Shown one piece after another: positions 25,700 to 35,607 of a stretch of DNA of 57,294 nt (positions are counted from its first letter, which is position 1; the number at the start of each line of letters is the position of its first letter). This DNA is from an uncultured Granulosicoccaceae bacterium. Its GTDB lineage: Bacteria > Pseudomonadota > Gammaproteobacteria > CALCKW01. The notes under the pieces are model-generated. The model saw only the letters and a list, made by a program, of their open reading frames with translations. It searched no databases and was not told where the DNA came from. A program made the position numbers and the translations under genes. The stretch covers positions 1-57,294 of the forward strand of contig CALAMQ010000101.1 of assembly GCA_937925815.1 (NCBI GenBank). The letters are read 5' to 3'.

Positions 25700-25849
25700 T
25701 TCAAGGTCCGTTGGATTCGGGTGGGCCAAACGCCCTAGGGTTAGCGCGTATACTTCGTGTGATTTCAAACGCGATAATGCACCACTTTGCACAGTCGCTC
25801 GATGACGGTCCAAGAGTAACGATGCCGTCCCCACTGAGGAAAGGACAAC

Positions 25850-27052
25850 ATGATTCGAACTGCAACCGTTGCAGCACTAGCATTGCTCGCAATGACCCTC
25901 TCTACCACCGCGCGCAGCGAGAGCTGGACTGACGTTGAGAGCGAAGCACGCGGACAAACAGTTTACTTCAATGCGTGGGGCGGGTCAGACGCCATCAATC
26001 GGTATATCGCGTGGGCCGCGGCCAAAGTGAAAGCGCAATACGGCGTGGACGTTCAACACGTCAAAATCGATGACACCGCCGCAGTGGTCGCTCGCGTGCT
26101 GGCCGAAAAAACCGCCGGTCGAGACACCGACGGCACCGTGGACTTGGTCTGGGTCAACGGCGAGAATTTTCGCACGCTCAAGACCAATGGGTTGTTGTTT
26201 GGCCCGTGGACACAGGATGCGCCCAACTACGCACTAGTTGACACCGCTGGCAAGCCCACCACTCTGCTCGACTTCGGTGAGCCTGTGGACAACCTCGAGG
26301 CGCCATGGGGCATGGCCCAATTGGTGTTTATGTACGACACCGCGACCCTAGATGAGCACCCGACGTCCATGCAGTCGTTGCTCGCATTCGCCGAGTCAAA
26401 TGCGGGCCGGGTGACCTACCCCAACCCACCCAACTTTCACGGCACAACGTTTATCAAGCAAGCGTTGCTGGAGCTCACCTCAGACCCCTCCGTTTTGATT
26501 AAGCCCGCAAGCGACGCCGACGACATCGACGCGGTGCTCGCGCCCTTGTGGGAATACTTGGACACCCTGCACCCACACCTGTGGCGCGACGGACAGAACT
26601 TCCCCAAAGACGCACAAGCCATGCGACAGCTTCTCGATGACGGTGAAATCGACATCTCGCTAAGCTTTAACCCCAATGAAGCAAGTCGCGCGATTGCAGA
26701 CGGCCAGCTCCCAGACACAGTGCGCACATACATTCACGATGGTGGCACCCTTGGCAATACGCACTTCGTCGCCGTCCCGTTTAACAGCAGCAACAGTGCT
26801 GGCGCGCGGGTGTTCGCCAATTTCCTGATGTCCGCTGAAGCCCAAGCTGAAAAAGCGAACCCCGATACCTGGGGAGACCCAAGCGTGCTGGCACAAGACA
26901 AACTGAGTGCAGAAGATAGGGCGCGTTTTGATGCGTTGCCGCTGGGAATCGCCACTTTAAGCCCCGCCGATCTCAGCCCAACCTTGCTCGAACCCCACGC
27001 CAGTTGGGTTGGCGAGCTGGAATCGCGCTGGCAGTCCCGTTACGGCGGATGA
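25850..27052 (+). CDS. ynjB: ABC transporter substrate-binding protein, YnjB-like
   Basis: The 400-residue periplasmic protein has a signal peptide (residues 1-23, ending ARSES) and the YnjB/thiamine-binding-like fold marked by VYFNAWGGSDAINRYIAW, VDLVWVNGENFRTLK and EAPWGMAQLVFMYDTA. AGGAAAGG precedes the ATG. Its stop overlaps the permease start (ATGA). The ligand of YnjB is not firmly known; distant similarity to ThiB suggests a small organic ligand. I saw no TPP riboswitch upstream. Confidence 0.88.
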   Translation: MIRTATVAALALLAMTLSTTARSESWTDVESEARGQTVYFNAWGGSDAINRYIAWAAAKVKAQYGVDVQHVKIDDTAAVVARVLAEKTAGRDTDGTVDLVWVNGENFRTLKTNGLLFGPWTQDAPNYALVDTAGKPTTLLDFGEPVDNLEAPWGMAQLVFMYDTATLDEHPTSMQSLLAFAESNAGRVTYPNPPNFHGTTFIKQALLELTSDPSVLIKPASDADDIDAVLAPLWEYLDTLHPHLWRDGQNFPKDAQAMRQLLDDGEIDISLSFNPNEASRAIADGQLPDTVRTYIHDGGTLGNTHFVAVPFNSSNSAGARVFANFLMSAEAQAEKANPDTWGDPSVLAQDKLSAEDRARFDALPLGIATLSPADLSPTLLEPHASWVGELESRWQSRYGG

Positions 27053-28722
27053 CAACAACCCACCAACGCGCCGCCGCCACTGCGGTGGCGCTGTCGGTGG
27101 CGGCGCCGGTTGCTCTGGGGGTCGTCGCCACCGCGGCCATCAGCACTGGTGTGTTGCAGTTTGGCACTGACCCGCAAACCGCTAGCCAGACTTGGCAAAC
27201 CCTGTGGGCACAACCCGGCATCGCACACTCTCTTGCGCTCTCTGCCTTCACAGCAGTTGGCGGGGCGCTGCTCGCGCTCGCCATCGCGGTCAGCCTGCTC
27301 TATGCCTGCAGACGGTACGTCAGCGACCGGGCACTGCAGAGCACGCTGCCCGTTTTGTTGTCCGTGCCGCACGCAGCTTTTGCAATCGGTCTCGCTTTTC
27401 TAATTTCCCCAAGTGGCTGGCTGGCTCGTCTGCTCTCACCTGCGATCACAGGTTGGACCAGACCACCGGACCTCGCGCTGGTGCAAGACCCCTACGGCCT
27501 CGCGCTGATGCTCGGGCTCGCACTCAAAGAGGCTCCGTTTTTGGTGCTGGTGTTACTCGCAGCACTCAATCAGATCGAACACAGTCGTAGCCTGTGGCTC
27601 GGGAGAAGCCTCGGTTACGACGACTGGCAATTGTGGTGGCGCCTGATTTTGCCGCAACTCTACCGCCAGATCAGACTGCCGCTGCTGGTGGTGCTGGCCT
27701 ACGGTCTGTCGGTGGTCGACATGGCCCGCATCCTCGGCCCGAGCGTACCGCCAACCTTTGCCGTGCAAGTGACGCTCTGGTTCAGCGACCCTGACATTCG
27801 GCTGTGGTCGGTTGGTGCCACGGGCGCGCTTGTACTCGCGTCATTGACACTGTTGCTGACAGCGGTTGCACTGTTGTTCGAACGGCTCTTGTCACCCCTT
27901 ATGCGGCACTGGCGCTGCGACGGGCGCCGCACACGCCCTGTGGCACGCTATCTAATGGGTCTGGGCCTGCCACTCATAGCGACCGCCTTCACCCTCGGCG
28001 CACTGAGTGTGATTGTGTTGTGGTCAGTGACGTGGCGCTGGCGCTTTCCATCGGCGCTCCCGCAAAGTTTCAGCCTCGATTTCTGGGCCCGCAACACGGA
28101 AGCGATCATCGGCCCGGCAAGCAATACCTTAGTGCTCGCGGCCGTGAGTAGCTTGCTCGCACTGGTGCTCAGCGTCGCGCTTCTCGAGAGCCACAAACGG
28201 TTGCCGCGCGCTTGGCTGCCGGTACTCTACGCGCCACTGCTGCTGCCACAATTGACCTTCCTATTTGGTGTACAGACTGCATTGGCCTACTTCAGACTCG
28301 ACGGCGCATTGCTGGCAGTCATCTGGGTGCACCTTGTTTTTGTACTGCCCTACACAGTGCTTGCGCTGGCGGGTTACTGGCAGGCCTACGATCAGCGCTA
28401 CGAAATGCTCGGTGCCAGCCTTGCTAAATCACCTGTGTCAGTGTTTTTATCAATCAAGCTCCCCATGATGTGGCGACCACTGTGCTTCGCCCTGGCCATA
28501 GGCTTCTCTGTTAGCGTGGCGCAATATTTAAGCACGCTGTTTGTCGGCGCAGGCCGGGTACCGACTCTCACAACCGAGGCCGTCGGAATTTCAGCTGGCG
28601 GCGATCGCCGTTTGATCGCGGTACTCGCATTTGTGCAGATGGTCTTGCCACTGCTCGTTTTCCTCTTGGCGTTCGCCGCACCAGCGTGGCGCTATCGCAA
28701 CAGAAAAGGCATGCAACTGTGA
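27049..28722 (+). CDS. ynjC: ABC transporter permease with two fused permease domains, YnjC-like
   Basis: The 557-residue inner-membrane protein has two copies of the binding-protein-dependent permease fold, at about residues 65-290 and 320-550, some twelve helices in all. The first-copy coupling loop is near residue 185 (GRSLGYDDWQLWWRLILPQL) and the second near 470 (GASLAKSPVSVFLSIKLP). The ATG at 27049 overlaps the ynjB stop. Its own stop overlaps the ATPase GTG (GTGA). Confidence 0.88.
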   Translation: MTTTHQRAAATAVALSVAAPVALGVVATAAISTGVLQFGTDPQTASQTWQTLWAQPGIAHSLALSAFTAVGGALLALAIAVSLLYACRRYVSDRALQSTLPVLLSVPHAAFAIGLAFLISPSGWLARLLSPAITGWTRPPDLALVQDPYGLALMLGLALKEAPFLVLVLLAALNQIEHSRSLWLGRSLGYDDWQLWWRLILPQLYRQIRLPLLVVLAYGLSVVDMARILGPSVPPTFAVQVTLWFSDPDIRLWSVGATGALVLASLTLLLTAVALLFERLLSPLMRHWRCDGRRTRPVARYLMGLGLPLIATAFTLGALSVIVLWSVTWRWRFPSALPQSFSLDFWARNTEAIIGPASNTLVLAAVSSLLALVLSVALLESHKRLPRAWLPVLYAPLLLPQLTFLFGVQTALAYFRLDGALLAVIWVHLVFVLPYTVLALAGYWQAYDQRYEMLGASLAKSPVSVFLSIKLPMMWRPLCFALAIGFSVSVAQYLSTLFVGAGRVPTLTTEAVGISAGGDRRLIAVLAFVQMVLPLLVFLLAFAAPAWRYRNRKGMQL

Positions 28723-29381
28723 CCGATGCTGCGCTCGTATTTGACAACGTTAGCCTGACATTGCAGGACGCCACGTTAATACACAGCTTGAGCCGCCGCA
28801 TTGAGCCGGGTGAGATCCTGACCCTTATGGGGCCAAGCGGCAGCGGTAAGTCAAGCTTGCTGGCACTGATCGCCGGGGTGCTTCCACCAGAAATTCACGC
28901 CTCGGGCTCAGTCACGCTGGGGGGGCGCGTTCTCGACCGGTTGCCTACCGCCGCACGCCGCGTTGGCATCTTGTTTCAAGACCCGTTGCTCTTTCCGCAC
29001 ATGAGTGTTGGCGAGAACCTCGCCTTTGCCTTGCCACAGCACGTGCGTGGCCGGGCACGACAACGTGCCGTGGATGCGGCGCTGGAGCGCGCCGAGCTGT
29101 CCGGTTTTGCCAAACGCGACCCAATGACCTTGTCGGGCGGGCAACAGTCACGCGTGAGTTTGATGCGCACTTTGCTCGCCGAGCCGCAAGCGCTCTTGCT
29201 CGACGAGCCTTATTCAAGGCTCGATCAGGCGCTTAGGCAAACCTTCAGAGCGCACATCCAAAAGTTGGTGCGCGACGAGGGCCTGCCGACGCTTCTGGTC
29301 ACCCACGATCCCATGGACGCCGCAGAGAACAGTGAAGTCTTGAAAATGGAAGACCTGAAATCTCCAGCAACAAAGACCTGA
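28719..29381 (+). CDS. ynjD: ABC transporter ATP-binding protein, YnjD-like
   Basis: The 220-residue ATPase has Walker A GPSGSGKSS near residue 39, Q-loop LFQDPLLFPHMS near 90, signature LSGGQQSRVSLMRTL near 135, Walker B ALLLDEPYSRLD near 157 and switch His in LLVTHDPMDA. The GTG at 28719 is coupled to the permease stop. The longer upstream frame is inside ynjC. It energises the YnjBC importer. Confidence 0.9.
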   Translation: MTDAALVFDNVSLTLQDATLIHSLSRRIEPGEILTLMGPSGSGKSSLLALIAGVLPPEIHASGSVTLGGRVLDRLPTAARRVGILFQDPLLFPHMSVGENLAFALPQHVRGRARQRAVDAALERAELSGFAKRDPMTLSGGQQSRVSLMRTLLAEPQALLLDEPYSRLDQALRQTFRAHIQKLVRDEGLPTLLVTHDPMDAAENSEVLKMEDLKSPATKT

Positions 29382-29420
29382 AACCCGGCGCAAGTTGCGC
29401 CAACCGAGGGAGTCACCAAA

Positions 29421-30029
29421 ATGCTAGACCGCTGGACCACACAGTGGATAGCCCCACCGCTGAAACACCTCGCGCACCGCGCGCAGGCGCTCGGCATCAG
29501 CGCGGACACCGTAACTGTGACGGGCTTTGGGATCGGCATGACCGCGGTGCCGGCACTCGCATTTCAACAATACCACTACGCCCTTTTCGCCATAGTGGTG
29601 AGTCGCATACTCGACGGGCTGGACGGCACGATCGCACGGATGAACGGACCGACCGACCGTGGCGGCTTTCTAGACATCACTCTCGATTTTATTTTTTACG
29701 CCGCGATTGTGTTCGGATTCGCGATGGCCGATCCACAGCACAATGCGCTCCCCGCCGCCTGTTTGCTCGCGTGTTTTATGGGCACCGGCTCGAGTTTTCT
29801 CGCTTTCGCGGCAGTAGCCAAAAACCGCGGACTGGAACGCATAGACTTGCCACACAAGTCGCTGTATTACGTTGGCGGCCTAGCTGAAGGCACCGAGACC
29901 ATTGCGTTCTTTATCGCAATTTGCGTCTGGCCTGAGCATTTTCCCATTCTGGCTTACGGCTTCGCGATCTTATGCGCCGTGACAACAATGACGCGGCTCT
30001 ACGGTGGTTACCGCGCGTTGTCAGATTGA
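29421..30029 (+). CDS. ynjF: CDP-alcohol phosphatidyltransferase, YnjF-like
   Basis: The 202-residue membrane protein has the CDP-alcohol phosphotransferase motif DGLDGTIARMNGPTDRGGFL, completed by DITLD, with the conserved Asp residues of the bimetal site (about residues 72-98). Five or six hydrophobic helices follow the family pattern. It lies 39 bases after ynjD, as in the E. coli ynjBCD-ynjF neighbourhood. This suggests the transporter and the lipid-type enzyme work together. The alcohol substrate is unknown. Confidence 0.88.
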   Translation: MLDRWTTQWIAPPLKHLAHRAQALGISADTVTVTGFGIGMTAVPALAFQQYHYALFAIVVSRILDGLDGTIARMNGPTDRGGFLDITLDFIFYAAIVFGFAMADPQHNALPAACLLACFMGTGSSFLAFAAVAKNRGLERIDLPHKSLYYVGGLAEGTETIAFFIAICVWPEHFPILAYGFAILCAVTTMTRLYGGYRALSD

Positions 30030-30092
30030 GGTCGAGCCAACCAACTCACCTTGTAAAACTGGACAACAGAACACACCTGTCCGCTGTTCACC

Positions 30093-31538
30093 CTACATTC
30101 CGCTGACCTCGAGTGCGACATCCACCGTGGTCGATTGCGCATCGAGACCCGCAAAGCGCTGATCCCGCAGCGTCAGGGTCAACGTAGCCTCCCCGTTTGC
30201 CAACGGACTGATCGTGATCAACACCTGCCCATCCGCATCAGGGCTGCCAACGGACACCGAAGCAATGCTCGGGTCAATGCTGGCGGACAAACTCAGACGC
30301 GTCTCTACTGTCTCATCGTCTAGTACGGTCAGCATCACGTTGCGCGCAGCTTCTGAGGCCGCGTCGATAACAATCCCTGTTGGCGCGTTTTCGAATGAGG
30401 GCGCATCGTTGACCGGCTGAATCGCAATGGCAACCAGGCCAGCAGATTCAGCGCCGGCCATGTCCACGATGGAGAAAAACACCCGGGCCGTGCCGCTAAA
30501 TCCTTCCGGTGGCTCAAAGCGCAATGCACCCGCGCGAATCTCAGCCGTGCCCTGCCCCGCCGCGCTCACGGCCGACAACCTCAGCGGAAGACCTTCGGGG
30601 TCCGTGCCGAGCTCGTCGACTTGCACGGTCAGCACTGTGTCTTCTAACGACGTGATGCCTACGCCGCTGGCAACCGGTGGCAGGTTCTCACCGACCACCT
30701 GCAATTGCACCGAGACAGGTCCACTGGTGTTGCGCCCGTCGTTCACCTGGTATGTGAACTCATCCACGCCACCTGGGCCCAGCGAACCGTCGTTGGTATA
30801 GCGAAAGCCGCCGTCGGCATCAAGCCTAAAATCCGACGCAAACTGGGGCCCTGCAAGCAATTCTGCACTCAGGCAAGCGGGACCGGAATCCGTCACTTCC
30901 GAGTAGTCGAAATCATCGGTGTCGTTCATCAAAACACCGGAGCCACCGAGCACTTGGCAGCGCTCTCCCCACACCGTTGCCGTGGTTTGCAAGGTCTGAC
31001 CATAAGCCACACTGAATGTGTCATCGACGCCAGATGGTGGCGAACTCACGCTTTGAACACACAAGTCGAACGTGGTTGAGGCAGCACTTTGCGCACTGTC
31101 GAGATACGCAATTTGATAGCGCAACCCCACCGGGTAACGCAACTCCGGCAAGCTGACGAGCACAGAGGATCCACTCACATCCACACCGGCGGCACACTGA
31201 GTATCGCTCAGACTCGGCTGGCAAGCCGCACGCAAGGAGTCGGCGGCGTCGAGCGCCGTGAATTGCGCACTGCACGCGCCGCTGAGATCCCCTTCGGCCA
31301 CGAGGCTTAGCGAAACATCACTGACCACACCATTGGGATCGAGAGTCAGCAGGGAAAACGGCACGGTCTGGCCTTCTTGCACCAGGTTGACCGCATCGAG
31401 CTGCGGTTCTGTCTGATCGCCCTCTTGCAACCCCGTGTCATCAACCCAACTGCAAGCAGCCAGACTCGACAACGCCAAAACACCCACAGCACGGACACAA
31501 ACCCGCGCGACAGACCGAATGCAAAAAGGTGCGATCAC
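30093..31538 (-). CDS. Lipoprotein with cadherin/VCBS-like repeats
   Basis: The protein has 481 residues from the GTG at 31538; GGAG lies 6 bases upstream, making this better than the longer TTG start. A lipoprotein signal ends in SLAAC (about residues 25-29). After a spacer come beta-sandwich repeats of the cadherin-like/VCBS type: DEFTYQVNDGRNTSGPVS near 265, FEPPEGFSGTARVFFSIVD near 340, and a repeated IQPVNDAPSF-type linker. Such proteins sit on the outer membrane or cell surface and may mediate adhesion. Several Cys in the first third suggest disulphides. No specific role can be given. Confidence 0.75.
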   Translation of the reverse strand: MIAPFCIRSVARVCVRAVGVLALSSLAACSWVDDTGLQEGDQTEPQLDAVNLVQEGQTVPFSLLTLDPNGVVSDVSLSLVAEGDLSGACSAQFTALDAADSLRAACQPSLSDTQCAAGVDVSGSSVLVSLPELRYPVGLRYQIAYLDSAQSAASTTFDLCVQSVSSPPSGVDDTFSVAYGQTLQTTATVWGERCQVLGGSGVLMNDTDDFDYSEVTDSGPACLSAELLAGPQFASDFRLDADGGFRYTNDGSLGPGGVDEFTYQVNDGRNTSGPVSVQLQVVGENLPPVASGVGITSLEDTVLTVQVDELGTDPEGLPLRLSAVSAAGQGTAEIRAGALRFEPPEGFSGTARVFFSIVDMAGAESAGLVAIAIQPVNDAPSFENAPTGIVIDAASEAARNVMLTVLDDETVETRLSLSASIDPSIASVSVGSPDADGQVLITISPLANGEATLTLTLRDQRFAGLDAQSTTVDVALEVSGM

Positions 31539-31624
31539 CGCCAACTCCGCCAAAAAAATGACCTTAAATGAGCATAGCAGTCAGTGGCAAAACGACAGCA
31601 CAGTGAGACTACAACTGTCGTCAA

Positions 31625-33079
31625 TTATTGAATGTAGTTTGGCGTGACAGCACGCAACCTGTCCCGCCGCAGCGCCGCCACTGCCGGAATCGGCGCAGCA
31701 GCGGATTCACCGAGAAAGGTGTCAACAGAAAATTTCTCGCCGTTAATTTTAAATTCACCGTCCCGCAGAAAGGCGCTGCTCGAAGGGCCGAACTTGTCTT
31801 CGATAATCAGACCCTTGTTCTCGAGTTCAGCGATACCGCGCGCAATGGGCGGCCACTTGGCCAACATGTGATCGGAAAAAAAGGAGAAATCAGCGAGTGT
31901 GTGGTCGAAGAGCTCACCCCAATTGCGCATGCTCATCATCGAGTTGCCTTCACCTAAATGCTGAAACTCGGTATTGAACCTCAGTTGTGCGGTTGCGTCC
32001 GACTGTGTCAACCGCAGGTTGGTATAGAGATCCATGCCGCCTCGCACCAGTGCCAAGATCCGCTGTTGAATTTGCGGGTCATCCGGCCAGAGCACCCATT
32101 GCGGTCGGCCACGGAATCCGGCGATAGGTTCCGGCAGAGACTGTGCTGCAACACGCTTTTGCATCCTGGACAGCTCGGCATCTCGGCGCAACACACTCAT
32201 CAGACGGTCTTTGTCTAACCCGCTCACCAGAAAGCTGTAACCGAGTTCACCGGTCTCCTCGGCTGAGAAAACGGGCAGCGAACCCACTTGCCCAAACACC
32301 TCAAGAGACTGGGTTTCTTCAAATTCTTTGGCATCGAATTCACCCGCGAGCTCGGCGAGCTCAATTAAGTCCATGCGGGATTTGTAGGTCAATGCCTCGA
32401 TTGAGAACTCGCCCCTGGCAAAGCTCAGCGGTGTCTGCTGGCGCCCACCGAGATCATCCCAATCAACCGGTAAAGCGGAGGCGACAAAGCGCGCGCTCTC
32501 AATGTGGATGTGTTGATGAGGGCTGACGATTCGACCGTGTTTCGCCGTCAACTCCAAGGTCAATGTCTCTTCTTTCAACGAGCCATTCAACGCTAGCGAG
32601 ACGTCCTCAACCGCAACACGTCCGGCACCAAAGGGCAAACTCAGCGCTCCCTTGAGCACCCGACTTTGCAGCGCCAATTCACGAGAGAAGCTCGCGCTGC
32701 CCTCGAGCGCACCTGGCTGTTCTGACGCACCGATATCGTAACGCGACAGCACCCGCCAGCTCGCGAGCCCAAACCGGGCCTCGCCAAAGCTGAGCAGTGG
32801 ACCAAAATCCACCTCCACGCGCAGAGGGAGATCAGTGCCATCTGCGATTTGCAGACGCACATCAGCTTTGCCACCAAGCAGCCCAACAATCTTGTGGTCG
32901 ACAGCCAACCTGGCACCCAAGCGGTGATTCAGGCCGAAATAGCGTTCACTGCCAGGCTCCGGCAGCTCGGACCGAAAGAGCGCTTGCGCGGTATGAAGAG
33001 TGTAAACAGTCAGGCCCACACCGGCCAGGCTCAGCACGGCGGCAAGCCAGATCGCAAGCTTGATGAGTTTTTTTATCAT
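31625..33079 (-). CDS. DUF945 family protein (YdgA-like)
   Basis: The 484-residue protein begins MIKKLIKLAIW with a single N-terminal membrane helix, followed by a long periplasmic domain rich in beta-strands. The layout ELPEPGSERYFGLNHRLGAR... with a late NWGELFDHTLADFSFFSD segment fits DUF945, the family of E. coli YdgA, of unknown function. The ATG at 33079 gives a clean N-terminus; a GTG four codons earlier is also open. It follows tatC on the same strand. Confidence 0.75.
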   Translation of the reverse strand: MIKKLIKLAIWLAAVLSLAGVGLTVYTLHTAQALFRSELPEPGSERYFGLNHRLGARLAVDHKIVGLLGGKADVRLQIADGTDLPLRVEVDFGPLLSFGEARFGLASWRVLSRYDIGASEQPGALEGSASFSRELALQSRVLKGALSLPFGAGRVAVEDVSLALNGSLKEETLTLELTAKHGRIVSPHQHIHIESARFVASALPVDWDDLGGRQQTPLSFARGEFSIEALTYKSRMDLIELAELAGEFDAKEFEETQSLEVFGQVGSLPVFSAEETGELGYSFLVSGLDKDRLMSVLRRDAELSRMQKRVAAQSLPEPIAGFRGRPQWVLWPDDPQIQQRILALVRGGMDLYTNLRLTQSDATAQLRFNTEFQHLGEGNSMMSMRNWGELFDHTLADFSFFSDHMLAKWPPIARGIAELENKGLIIEDKFGPSSSAFLRDGEFKINGEKFSVDTFLGESAAAPIPAVAALRRDRLRAVTPNYIQ

Positions 33080-33161
33080 CGACCGGTGCACACAGGGAGT
33101 ACACCGCAGGGGAGCAGATTACATGCCTGTTAGATTCGCACGCAGCGCCAAGCCACGCCCA

Positions 33162-34025
33162 TCAGGGCCCGGCTTCGTCGTCGCTGTTCGACGGTGCTGC
33201 AATTGTGTTCTGCTTTTGCGTGTCGCCCATGCCGGGCACTACATTTCGCTGGGTTTCAGCTTCGGCCTCGGCATCAGCTTTACGCTTGCGATCTCGCTCA
33301 ATGCCGCGAGACAAAAACACACCCACCTCGAACAATATCCACATCGGGATTGCGAGCAGCGTCTGTGAAATGATATCCGGCGGGGTGAGCACCATGCCGA
33401 TCACAAACGCACCAACAATGATGTACGGCCGTTTTTTGATGAGGTTGTCGGGTGTGGTCAACCCCAGCAACACCAGGATATAGGTTGCCACTGGCACTTC
33501 AAAGGCAATGCCAAAGGCGAAGAAAATCAGGATCACAAAGTCGAGGTATTTACCGATGTCGGTTGCGACTTCAACCCCCTCTGGCGCAACCCCTGTCAGG
33601 AAGCCAAACACCAGCGGGAACACAACGTAATAAGCAAACAAAACGCCGGTGTAAAACAGCAGCGTACTGGAGACCACAAGCGGCATCACCAGACGCTTCT
33701 CGTGCTTATACAAGCCCGGCGCTACAAAAGCCCAAAGCTGATAGAGCAAGAACGGCACGGCGATAAACACCGAGAGCATCAGCACCAGCTTGAATGGAAT
33801 CAGAAATGGGCTGGCCACTTCAATCGCGATCATGCTCGACCCTTCGGGCATGTGTTTGAGCAGCGGATCAGCCAGCCAGGAGTAGATTGCGTTGTTGAAG
33901 GGGAATAAGCAGATAAACAACACAAGCACGGATATGACCATGCGCACCATGCGGTCACGCAATTCGACCAAGTGCGAAATCAACGGCTCTTCTTTGCCAA
34001 GGCCGTCTTCTTCAATCTCACTCAT
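33162..34025 (-). CDS. tatC: Twin-arginine translocase subunit TatC
   Basis: TatC is the six-helix receptor for twin-arginine signal peptides in the inner membrane. The 287-residue sequence has the cytoplasmic N-terminal motif [35 protein letters not shown] near residue 100, and [20 protein letters not shown] near 170. The C-terminal tail after the last helix is longer than usual and polar (about 45 residues). The start overlaps the tatB stop by four bases. Confidence 0.95.
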   Translation of the reverse strand: MSEIEEDGLGKEEPLISHLVELRDRMVRMVISVLVLFICLFPFNNAIYSWLADPLLKHMPEGSSMIAIEVASPFLIPFKLVLMLSVFIAVPFLLYQLWAFVAPGLYKHEKRLVMPLVVSSTLLFYTGVLFAYYVVFPLVFGFLTGVAPEGVEVATDIGKYLDFVILIFFAFGIAFEVPVATYILVLLGLTTPDNLIKKRPYIIVGAFVIGMVLTPPDIISQTLLAIPMWILFEVGVFLSRGIERDRKRKADAEAEAETQRNVVPGMGDTQKQNTIAAPSNSDDEAGP

Positions 34026-34414
34026 GTTGCATCGTCGGGCTTTCGCGGCGCCTCGGCCGCAGCAGATTCTTCAGTCGGTGGCAATGCAGGTGCCTCTAGC
34101 TCTGACTGGACGGCTTTGACATCGCTTTCAATGTCTCGCGTGAGGGCATCCACCGAGCTGCCTACCTCGCGCTTGGTCTCATCAACCAGTCCGCGCAACT
34201 CTCGGATTTGCGCCTCCTGTTCACCCAGCAATTCGCGCAGGTCACTCGAATTGATTTCGGATTCAAAATCGCGGCGCACATTGGCGACATAGCGCCGAGC
34301 CTTACCCACCCACTTGCCGACGTTGCGCGCTACCTCGGGCAATTTTTCGGGGCCGATAACCAGTATGCCGACCACACCGATCAGCAACATTTCCCAAAAG
34401 CCAACGTCAAACAC
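34022..34414 (-). CDS. tatB: Sec-independent translocase protein TatB
   Basis: The 130-residue protein has a short N-terminal membrane helix ([20 protein letters not shown]), the [18 protein letters not shown] hinge and amphipathic helix, and a long polar tail, as in TatB. It forms the substrate-receptor complex with TatC. The start codon is GTG. It lies 22 bases after tatA and overlaps tatC. Confidence 0.93.
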   Translation of the reverse strand: MFDVGFWEMLLIGVVGILVIGPEKLPEVARNVGKWVGKARRYVANVRRDFESEINSSDLRELLGEQEAQIRELRGLVDETKREVGSSVDALTRDIESDVKAVQSELEAPALPPTEESAAAEAPRKPDDAT

Positions 34415-34436
34415 GACAGACGACTCAGATCAGTGA

Positions 34437-34658
34437 TCAGACTTTGTCTTTTTCAGACGCGCTCTGCGTGTCGACCACGTCAGAGGAATCGGAGCTGATT
34501 GAAGCCGCGTCTTCCGCTTTGTCATCTGTTTTGACTGCGTCTTTGAAGCCTCGCACCGCTGCGCCGAGATCGCCGCCCACATTGCGCAACCGCTTGGCGC
34601 CGAAGAGGACCAACACGATCGCCAAAATGATCAACAACTGCCAAACACTGATACCCAT
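34437..34658 (-). CDS. tatA: Sec-independent translocase protein TatA
   Basis: The 73-residue protein begins [20 protein letters not shown], followed by the [19 protein letters not shown] hinge and amphipathic helix and an acidic tail: the pore-forming TatA. The ATG at 34658 was chosen because GGAG lies 7 bases upstream; a TTG four codons earlier would overlap that site. It follows hisE across a 161-base gap. Confidence 0.95.
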   Translation of the reverse strand: MGISVWQLLIILAIVLVLFGAKRLRNVGGDLGAAVRGFKDAVKTDDKAEDAASISSDSSDVVDTQSASEKDKV

Positions 34659-34819
34659 TACACTCTCCAAATTCTTGTCATGGTTATCGGGTCAGCGACC
34701 CGATCACGCCCCAGACGCTGTCGTCTGAACGCACTTGATTCACACCCTATCACTGCAGCGGTTCTCGCTTTGTGACTTGGGCCCCTATAGCCTGCGGACA
34801 GACCAGCATTGCTCACGAT

Positions 34820-35146
34820 TCACGCTGGGCGACTGCGTTTCTCATCGTGCCCAGAGACACCCCGGCGGCGCGCGAGTTCAGCCAGCACGTCCTCTGGCCC
34901 GAGCCCACGGTGCGCGAGTAACACCAGCGAGTGGAACCACAAGTCAGCGGTCTCACCCACAAGCTCCTGGTCGCTGCCAGTGGCCCCGGCCACCACCGTC
35001 TCGGTGGCTTCTTCCCCGAGCTTCTTGAGGATGTGGTTGAGGCCCTTGGCGTACAAAGACGCCACATAGGACGCATCTGCGGTCGCAAGCTTACGTGCCT
35101 CGAGCTCTTCGCCAAGCGCTATCAGGGTGCCATCATCCGCCATCAT
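34820..35146 (-). CDS. hisE: Phosphoribosyl-ATP pyrophosphatase
   Basis: HisE carries out the second step of histidine synthesis. The 108-residue all-alpha protein has the MazG-like [13 protein letters not shown] and [16 protein letters not shown] metal-binding helices. It is separate from hisI, not fused as in E. coli. The two genes overlap by four bases (ATGA). Confidence 0.95.
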   Translation of the reverse strand: MMADDGTLIALGEELEARKLATADASYVASLYAKGLNHILKKLGEEATETVVAGATGSDQELVGETADLWFHSLVLLAHRGLGPEDVLAELARRRGVSGHDEKRSRPA

Positions 35147-35547
35147 GTCTTTCCGTAGAGCTGATCTGGATCGACCAGCACACTGTCTTTTTCGACCCAG
35201 TCACCGCCGTCACACGCACGGTAGAAACAACTCTCGCGGCCCGTGTGGCAGGCCACACCGCCGGTTTGCGTCACTTGCATGAGAATCACATCACCGTCGC
35301 AATCGAGCCGGATATCGGCCACGTGTTGCGTGTTGCCTGAGGATTCACCTTTGCGCCAGAGTCGGTTGCGCGACCGCGAGAAATACACCGCAACGCCCGT
35401 TGACACAGTCTCTGCCAGAGCTTCGCGGTTCATCCACGCCATCATCAGCACCCGCCCGCTGGCGGCGTCTTGCGCGATGGCGGCCACAAGGCCGCTATCA
35501 TCCCAGCGCACCGCGTCCATGATCTTATCCACGGCACGCGTACTCAA
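35143..35547 (-). CDS. hisI: Phosphoribosyl-AMP cyclohydrolase
   Basis: HisI opens the adenine ring of phosphoribosyl-AMP. The 134-residue protein shows [29 protein letters not shown] and the zinc-binding [14 protein letters not shown]. The start is uncertain: TTG at 35547 is the longest, but GTG at 35532 or ATG at 35520 also fit the family N-terminus, and no clear Shine-Dalgarno separates them. Confidence 0.93.
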   Translation of the reverse strand: MSTRAVDKIMDAVRWDDSGLVAAIAQDAASGRVLMMAWMNREALAETVSTGVAVYFSRSRNRLWRKGESSGNTQHVADIRLDCDGDVILMQVTQTGGVACHTGRESCFYRACDGGDWVEKDSVLVDPDQLYGKT

Positions 35548-35607
35548 AGCAATACGTGGTGCATGCTAGCACGACACGATCCAACCGAATGTCGGGCGCA
35601 TCGGTCC

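Noticed and set aside
25700-25849. TPP riboswitch upstream of ynjB
   Set aside because: The conserved CUGAGA and ACCUGA elements are not present in this short region.
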